Shown here one piece after another: positions 58,593 to 64,000 of a DNA stretch of 64,000 bases. Position 1 is the stretch's first letter. Every line of letters starts with the position of its first letter. Where the stretch lies: positions 83,887,710 through 83,951,709 of the forward strand of contig NC_086020.1 in the NCBI RefSeq assembly GCF_036323735.1. The letters run 5' to 3'. The notes below the pieces were generated by a model. The model saw only the letters and a list, made by a program, of their open reading frames with translations. It did not search any database and was not told the DNA's origin. This DNA comes from Rattus norvegicus. Its lineage: Eukaryota; Chordata; Mammalia; Rodentia; Muridae. Made by a program: the position numbers and the translations under genes.

Positions 58593-60160
58593 TGGGAATA
58601 TGAATGGATATTTTCCCAGCCGTAGTGGAGGAGGGAACATTCTAGTGTGACCCATTCATAAACACCATCTCAAGAAAAGGATTATAAATATGAATTCTCC
58701 TCTAGCTGCTTTAAGAATAAGTTTCTATTTAACCTGAATGTCTCCTGTATGCGTGTTCTATCCAGCTGAGGGATCAGCCCAGGGCTTCTCCTCCCTGTCC
58801 TGTTTATGCTGTGGCCATCTCCCTGATTATGTCTCAGCTCTGCAGAGGAACTGCCGGGCCGCTGTGGGCTCAGTCCTTTCTGTAAAGCACCAGAAGGGCC
58901 ACGCTGCTCCTGCAGCCCTGTTGCCTCCAAGGGCCAAGGCTCTCTGCTTCCTCTACCGCTCCTGTCATCTGGAATCTGCCACCTTCGTATCCCTTACTAG
59001 TAGGTGTCTCCCTGAGTCACACCTCACACGTGGAGATGACTTGATATTTCCCAGGTCACTCTGAGCTCCAGAGAGGATGCTTGGCTCCTTCTTTTATAAG
59101 GGAAACTGGAGCCCAAATACTAGTGCCGTTGTGCCTTGCCTGCTGGCCTTGGTCTCTTTCAGCCTTTGAGAGTGCTTCTCGGTCCATCTTCTGCCTTCTC
59201 ACTTTACAACAATAAAGCTGGACTACATAATTGGTGAGGTGAACTGTCCCAGGGAAAGCACGGGGAAGGAGACATCCCAAGGAGCAGAGCGACTGACAGG
59301 GAGGGCGAGGAGGGCTCTGGATGACTCAGAGTATGAGTACTGCCCTTCCTCCTTCTTTCAACACCAGACACCTATATTTGCCAAACTCACAGAGATACTA
59401 TGGTTCTCCTGTAGCCCAAAAATAGCTTGCTGGGGTTGGAGTAAGGGAATGGACACCTCACCCATAGGACAGTTGGGGTGTCTCCTTCCCGGTGCTTCTC
59501 ATGGGACAGGTGATCTCACATCAGGCTCTGCCTCATGGACATTTTGTCTATTCTCAAGGACATACTCAGCTTTTTCATGGTTGCCACAGAGACCAGCCAC
59601 ATTGAAACTGAACAATGTTGTTTCTGGGAAATTAGAATGTCCTTCCGACTCAGCTTCTGGCAGACCTCACAGTTTGCTTCCGTGGCCTCTTGATCTTAAA
59701 GGAGCCCTTCGGGAACAGTCTTTTTTCCCCACCTGTGAACAGGGTCCCTGGTGGAGGTGACTGTCTTCTTGCTAGGATAAGGGGGGAGATGACATCCATT
59801 GTCCCTCCAGCTACTGGACAGGGAGCAAGCACTCCAGAGGTAGCACAAACACTTCCTGGATTATGAGCACAGGAAGACAGCCTTAGGGCCCTAAATATTG
59901 ATTAGCGCAAAAAGATCAAGGAGCATCGAGTCTGGTCCATATCAGGGTAGAGAGGGGCAGCTCCGCCTGAGGCTCCAAGTGTACACAGAGCCAGACTGAG
60001 GGGCTTTGATTCCAGTCTGTACCAGCCCAGCCTTGCGTGCTTTACTCCTGGCCACCACCCAGCCTGCTGTAGACGTGAGAGTAGCAGGGCAGCTTGTGAT
60101 AGGGAAGTCGTCCTCTTCACTAGCAGCTTTTTAAAAGGGGGAGCAAAATTAGTGATGCGT
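58588..60160. other. Intron 2, unannotated
   Basis: The 173-codon open frame at 59239-59760 has no known motif. Nothing else recognised. Confidence 0.4.
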
Positions 60161-60213
60161 TGTTTTTTTGTTTTGTTTTGTTTTTTGTTTTTGTTTTTTT
60201 GGTTTTTTTTTTT
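60161..60213 (+). repeat. T-rich (TTTTG)-like repeat
   Basis: Irregular T runs with single G. Confidence 0.9.
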
Positions 60214-61664
60214 AACTACTTTGTTCTTTTCTGCTAATTCTGGGAAAGGCCCAAGTGCGTGCTGTGATCTAAGGAGGTTCCTAAGTTGCATCTCCACACA
60301 GGCAGCCATCGAGTTTGCATATCTCCGGACCAGAACAGCATCTGATCGGCCGTCTTAGAAGCTGGAGGTGACTGATGTTCTCCACTCACCAAATCCCTCT
60401 CCGCTACATGTGATGGACAGGGTTACAGATACCTGGTTCTGAGGAACCAGCAATAAAGAAGTCAGAGAGCCCTCGTACTGGGTGTATACTCTGTGTGCCA
60501 GACTTTGACCCAGCTGTGATATCCTCTTGGCCATGCTTTGGTTCTTGCTAGATGCATAGCTTCCTAGCCTAGTGCTTGGCAGAAGGGGCCCCGAGGAGGA
60601 GAAAACATCATTTTTCCCTCATTGCTGGGCTGTGATTCCTGAAGACTGTTGCTCTAGAAATGTGAGCGGGTGCAGATGTGGAAGGTTGTCTGGGTTTGAC
60701 CATCTCATCCTTTCTGGTGGGCAGTCTTATCAGGACCTGTCAGTTTCCTCTCCTTTTAAGAGCCACCGTTCAGTTCAGTCCAAAGCTACACACTTTGTCC
60801 TTTGAACTGGACACCCCCACCTCCAGGAATCACCCACCATAAAGCGTGACCCTTGAGCCTGAATTTTATTTCCAGATGGAATGATTAATACTCGAGTCCC
60901 CAGCACCTGCCTAATCAGCATTGACTGTTCCCTGGTCCTTCCTCGTAATTGAAATTCAAAAGAATGCACCTAAAAACATCCCTGCTTTCAGAATCAAAGA
61001 CGGGATAGCTTCAAGTGTGTTACTTACTGAAATTTACAAGTAGCTTGTAAAGCTTTTAATGCACGTACAGTTTTACACACAGGCTGATGATCACATGGAT
61101 TATTCTCAGGCTGCTCGGGGTAACATCACGTATGCAGTTCCTACCCAATTCTAGGAGTCTCTCCAGACTTCACTACTACAGACAGGTCCAGCTCCTGACT
61201 CAGCATGTACAGGGACTGCCTTCCACCAACCAAAAGCCTTCACCCCAGGGCCCTGGAGCTAACTAGCAGGGACTCTGCCCTTCAGCTTCTTGCTCCCACG
61301 CTGTCGTGTGATAGGGCACATTCCAACCTGGCTTGTTTTTAAGTGCATTTCTACCTTTGGTGATGGTCCACATTCTTCCTAAAAACTGTCTTCCCTGGAA
61401 CACTGACAAAGGAAGGCAGCTTGTCCTATTGGGAGTACAGAATGTGCTGGGAGTAGGGCAGACGGGGCTTCACATTCAGAGAGCTGGAGGCGCCTTTCTC
61501 CTAATTCCTGCCAGTCCTCGGGTACCAGTGATGCTTAGGGTGAAGAGGGAGGACCCAGTGGGTATCCTGACACTCCTCAGATGAGTGCTGGGAAGCCCTA
61601 AAATGCTCTAGTCAAGAAAAAATGAGGGAGGAGGACAGAAAAGGAAGGAATGAAGGAAAATTCC
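60214..61664. other. Intron 2, unannotated
   Basis: AT-rich unique sequence at 60880-61080. Nothing else recognised. Confidence 0.4.
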
Positions 61665-61836
61665 TGTTTAAAGATTTACTTTTCTTATATGTGTGTGCAC
61701 ATGAATGCAGTTGCCCCTCAGACCAGAGGCATTGAATCCTCTGACTGGGATTACAGGTGGTTGTGAGCTGCCCAGGGTGGGTACTGAGAACCAAACATGG
61801 GTCCTCTTTGCCATTGAGCCATCCTTCCAGGCCCCA
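61665..61836 (-). mobile_element. B2 SINE, antisense
   Basis: ttaaagatttacttttctta start, ctgactgggattacaggtgg, and the gccattgagccatccttcca end. Confidence 0.87.
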
Positions 61837-61944
61837 GGAGAAATTCTTATGTCCCAGTCCAGAAAACAAAATTAACTCCATTGTTGCCACAAAGCGTGAG
61901 CTTGTGGACAGATGTGGGCTACTCATTTAAACTTCTAGCTATTG

Positions 61945-62060
61945 CATGAGGTGGATCTCATTCCTATTCTACAGATAGATAATGAGGCCAAGAGGCTCCC
62001 CATCTGAACCCAGAACCTCTGTCTCCATAACCTGTGCCCTCCAGTGCCCATTCACACACT
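61945..62060 (+). mobile_element. Possible MIR fragment
   Basis: tattctacagatagataatg and ctgaacccagaacctctgtc are MIR-like. Confidence 0.45.
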
Positions 62061-62198
62061 GCGCTCTGTGCTTCTGAGTAGTTAAAAACTGTGGGAAAGC
62101 AGTGCTGGGCTTGCGTGCCCAGGGGTCTCTCCTCTGTGGTGGGATGAATGTAGTGACTCTTGACCACCAAGATCATTCCTGCATATGGAGTCTGTGAG

Positions 62199-62614
62199 TG
62201 TCTTGTTAGGGTTTCACTGCTGTGAACAGACACCATGGCTAAGGCAACTAAAGACAACATTTAATTGGGGCTGGCTTACAGGTTCAGAGGTTCAGTCCAT
62301 TATCATCAAGGTGGGAACATGGCAGCCTCCAGGCAGGCAGGGTGCAGGGGGAGCTGAGTTCTACATCTTCGCCTGAAGGCTGCTAGCAGAATACTGGTTT
62401 CCAGGCAGCTAGGAAGAGGACTTAAAGCCCATACCACAGTGACACACTTACTCCAACAAGGCCACACCTACCCCAACAAGGCCACACTTACCCCAGCAAG
62501 GCCACACCTACCCCAGCAAGGCCACATTTACCCCAGCAAGGCCACACCTACCCCAGCAAGGCCACATCTTCTAATACTGCCACTCCCTGGGCCGAGCATA
62601 TACAAACCACTACA
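62199..62614 (-). mobile_element. ORR1-type MaLR LTR, antisense
   Basis: Near-complete: tgtcttgttagggtttcact at the left, gctggcttacaggttcagag inside, and gccgagcatatacaaaccac at the right, which reversed gives the standard ORR1 start. It contains the 20-bp tandem array listed separately. Confidence 0.9.
62449..62568 (+). repeat. Six tandem copies of a 20-bp unit inside the ORR1 LTR
   Basis: The unit is taccccagcaaggccacacc, with six copies exactly 20 bp apart that differ only by single bases. The normal ORR1 LTR has one to three such motifs here. Confidence 0.93.
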
Positions 62615-63906
62615 AAGAGGAAATATTAGTCATGGAGTAGCACTGATGTCTGTCCTCTGTGAAAGGAATGAAGGGAAGGATGTAAAAACAGGAGGAACAG
62701 TAGGGATGTGAGTTTCTGACTGTAAAGAGCCTAGCCCAAGAGCAACTTTCTGGAACTGTCCACAGGTAAGGTGAGGACCACACCCCCTCCTGAAGCAGCT
62801 GGTAGCTCTCACACTGTCCTGAGTGTAGAGAGGCATTAACTAGAAGCCAGGGTAGTCTCATATTCAGCCCTGGAAGGTTTAGCTTCCCTTGTGTAGAACA
62901 AGTAGATTAGGCTGGACCCTCAAGATCCAGTGAGCACGTTATAGCCTCAAGCAGGAGCTGCTGTATCATGTGCAACCCTTGTCCTGGCCACCTCTGAACC
63001 CTTGGAAAAACAGGCTGGCCCTGAATTTGGGATGTCTACAGGAAGGAACGGACACTTAGGACTAATTCCAGTGACAAAACTCCTCACTGTAACCAGACTG
63101 AACATGAGTTACATGTATATGCTAGCCTAGCACCTGCTCATGTCCTCTTGAAAAACACAACAATTCCATGTACCTAAGGCAGGTGCGGGTCCTTCTATCA
63201 GGTTCGTCACACTGGAAGTACCCGGGTGGAGTTCTCACCAGACAGGCAGTGCCTCCTTAGTAGCTACCCGCTGGCCACAGGGGACACTGGGTTTCCAGAA
63301 GCTATGTCTGACCACAGCCTTCACCAGTTCTGAAAGGACCAGCAGCACCATCTGGTGGGGACATCAGGCTGAGGCAGGGAAGCGGCCGTAGCCGGCAGAT
63401 TTGAAGAATGCCTTTACAGAGCCCTGTCTGGGTGCAGTGGAGTGAGACAGTAGCCGCGGCTCCCCAGCCATGCTAATGACTGTTCAGGCGTCTGTGAAAT
63501 TAATAACCTCAATAATAGACGACCAGGCCAGGAAGCTATGAGAGGGACGGGGAGAGGCAGGAAAGGACTCGCCTTCCATCTGTTTGCTGCGAGATGCTTC
63601 AGGAAACACCCCAGGTGGGACTTCTGGGAGCACACGAGGCCACAGGTTCTAAACAAAGCTGAAATAAAGCTCCAGGATTTGCTTCCAAGTCGTCCTAACT
63701 GTTTCCATGCAGAAGGTATCTAAGAAGAGCGTATTCCGTGAGCCCCGCAGCCGCCTGGTCTCTTTCCGTTTGTCCTGACAAAAGCTGTTTCTTCCCACCA
63801 CTGAGCCCTGACCTCAGTATGGAGTCCTCAGATCAGTCACAGATGTCCATACTTACAGAGCTCAACTGTGACATCCTGAATCAGAGCTGTCCCACCCCAA
63901 CACACA
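62615..63906. other. Intron 2, unannotated
   Basis: No repeat or exon recognised. Confidence 0.42.
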
Positions 63907-63931
63907 GGCACGCACGCACGCACGCACGCAC
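63907..63931 (+). repeat. (GCAC)n
   Basis: About six GCAC units. Confidence 0.92.
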
Positions 63932-64000
63932 ATGGGCACACAGTCCCCAGAGACCTGAGCAGTACAACTGTGTCCACCCCAGGCACTTAGCACCACCCTA

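Larger units (their letters stand above)
33394..64000 (+). other. Dap: Dap intron 2, 5' part (runs past the window end)
   Basis: The intron begins with GTGAGG at 33394. I looked for the expected next coding segment (a PPKPTVFISGV-type motif followed by ARGDKDFPP) and did not find it, so I infer the intron is at least 30.6 kb. It is dominated by rodent repeats and microsatellites. A small unrelated gene or non-coding RNA inside it cannot be excluded by reading alone. Confidence 0.75.

Noticed and set aside
62439..62711. 90-codon frame with repeated ARPHLPQQGH motifs
   Set aside because: It is the 20-bp array in the ORR1 LTR read in three shifting frames, not a repeat protein.
33394..64000. 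Search for Dap exons 3 and 4
   Set aside because: No segment encoding PPKPTVFISGV, ARGDKDFPP or the C-terminal HIQQ-type end was seen, so the remaining exons are taken to lie beyond the window.
1..64000. CRISPR array, prokaryotic operon, phage or plasmid origin
   Set aside because: All tandem arrays are microsatellites or LTR-internal repeats. Composition, introns and SINEs show mammalian nuclear DNA.

Overview
This window is mammalian nuclear DNA and reads as brown rat (Rattus). It has no operons and almost no coding sequence. It is rich in CA/GA microsatellites and carries rodent-only repeats (B1, B2, B3, B4/RSINE1, ORR1-type LTRs). One young ID SINE at 41968-42071 has the A-rich tail broken by gaacc that is typical of the rat-amplified ID family. 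A rodent L1 3' end with a perfect 14-bp target-site duplication lies at 11001-11317.

One protein-coding gene is supported: the 5' half of Dap (death-associated protein 1), plus strand. Its promoter is a TATA-less CpG island at about 22150-22830. Exon 1 encodes residues 1-18 plus one base (ATG at 22596, donor after 22650). Exon 2 (33297-33393) encodes residues 19-50 plus two bases of codon 51. The joined reading frame matches the N-terminal half of the roughly 102-residue DAP1 protein. I found no C-terminal exon, so intron 2 runs from 33394 past the end of the window.

Layout: 1 to ~22150 is intergenic DNA upstream of Dap, with three old or young LTR groups, an L1 3' end, B1/B4 SINEs and many microsatellites. 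A compound TGCC/TTTCC/CTTT microsatellite lies at 21799-21980, just upstream of the CpG island. 22150-22830 is the promoter and exon 1. 22651-33296 is intron 1, partly repeat-poor and containing several AT-rich blocks that look like conserved non-coding DNA. 33394-64000 is intron 2, with nested L1M/LTR/ID insertions near 42-43 kb, numerous SINEs, an L1 3' end at ~55.6-56.0 kb and an ORR1 LTR with an internal 20-bp tandem expansion at 62.2-62.6 kb.

I saw no clearly new biological system. The most useful observations are the weak exon 1 donor with two stronger donors just downstream whose use would create an immediate stop, the mTOR-target Ser51 codon split by intron 2, a family of three antisense LTRs that keep a poly(A) signal and mostly a TATA motif, and a tRNA-Lys-like relic at ~13198. 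Repeat-family names come from memory of consensus sequences and were not searched; boundaries are approximate unless a duplication is stated.
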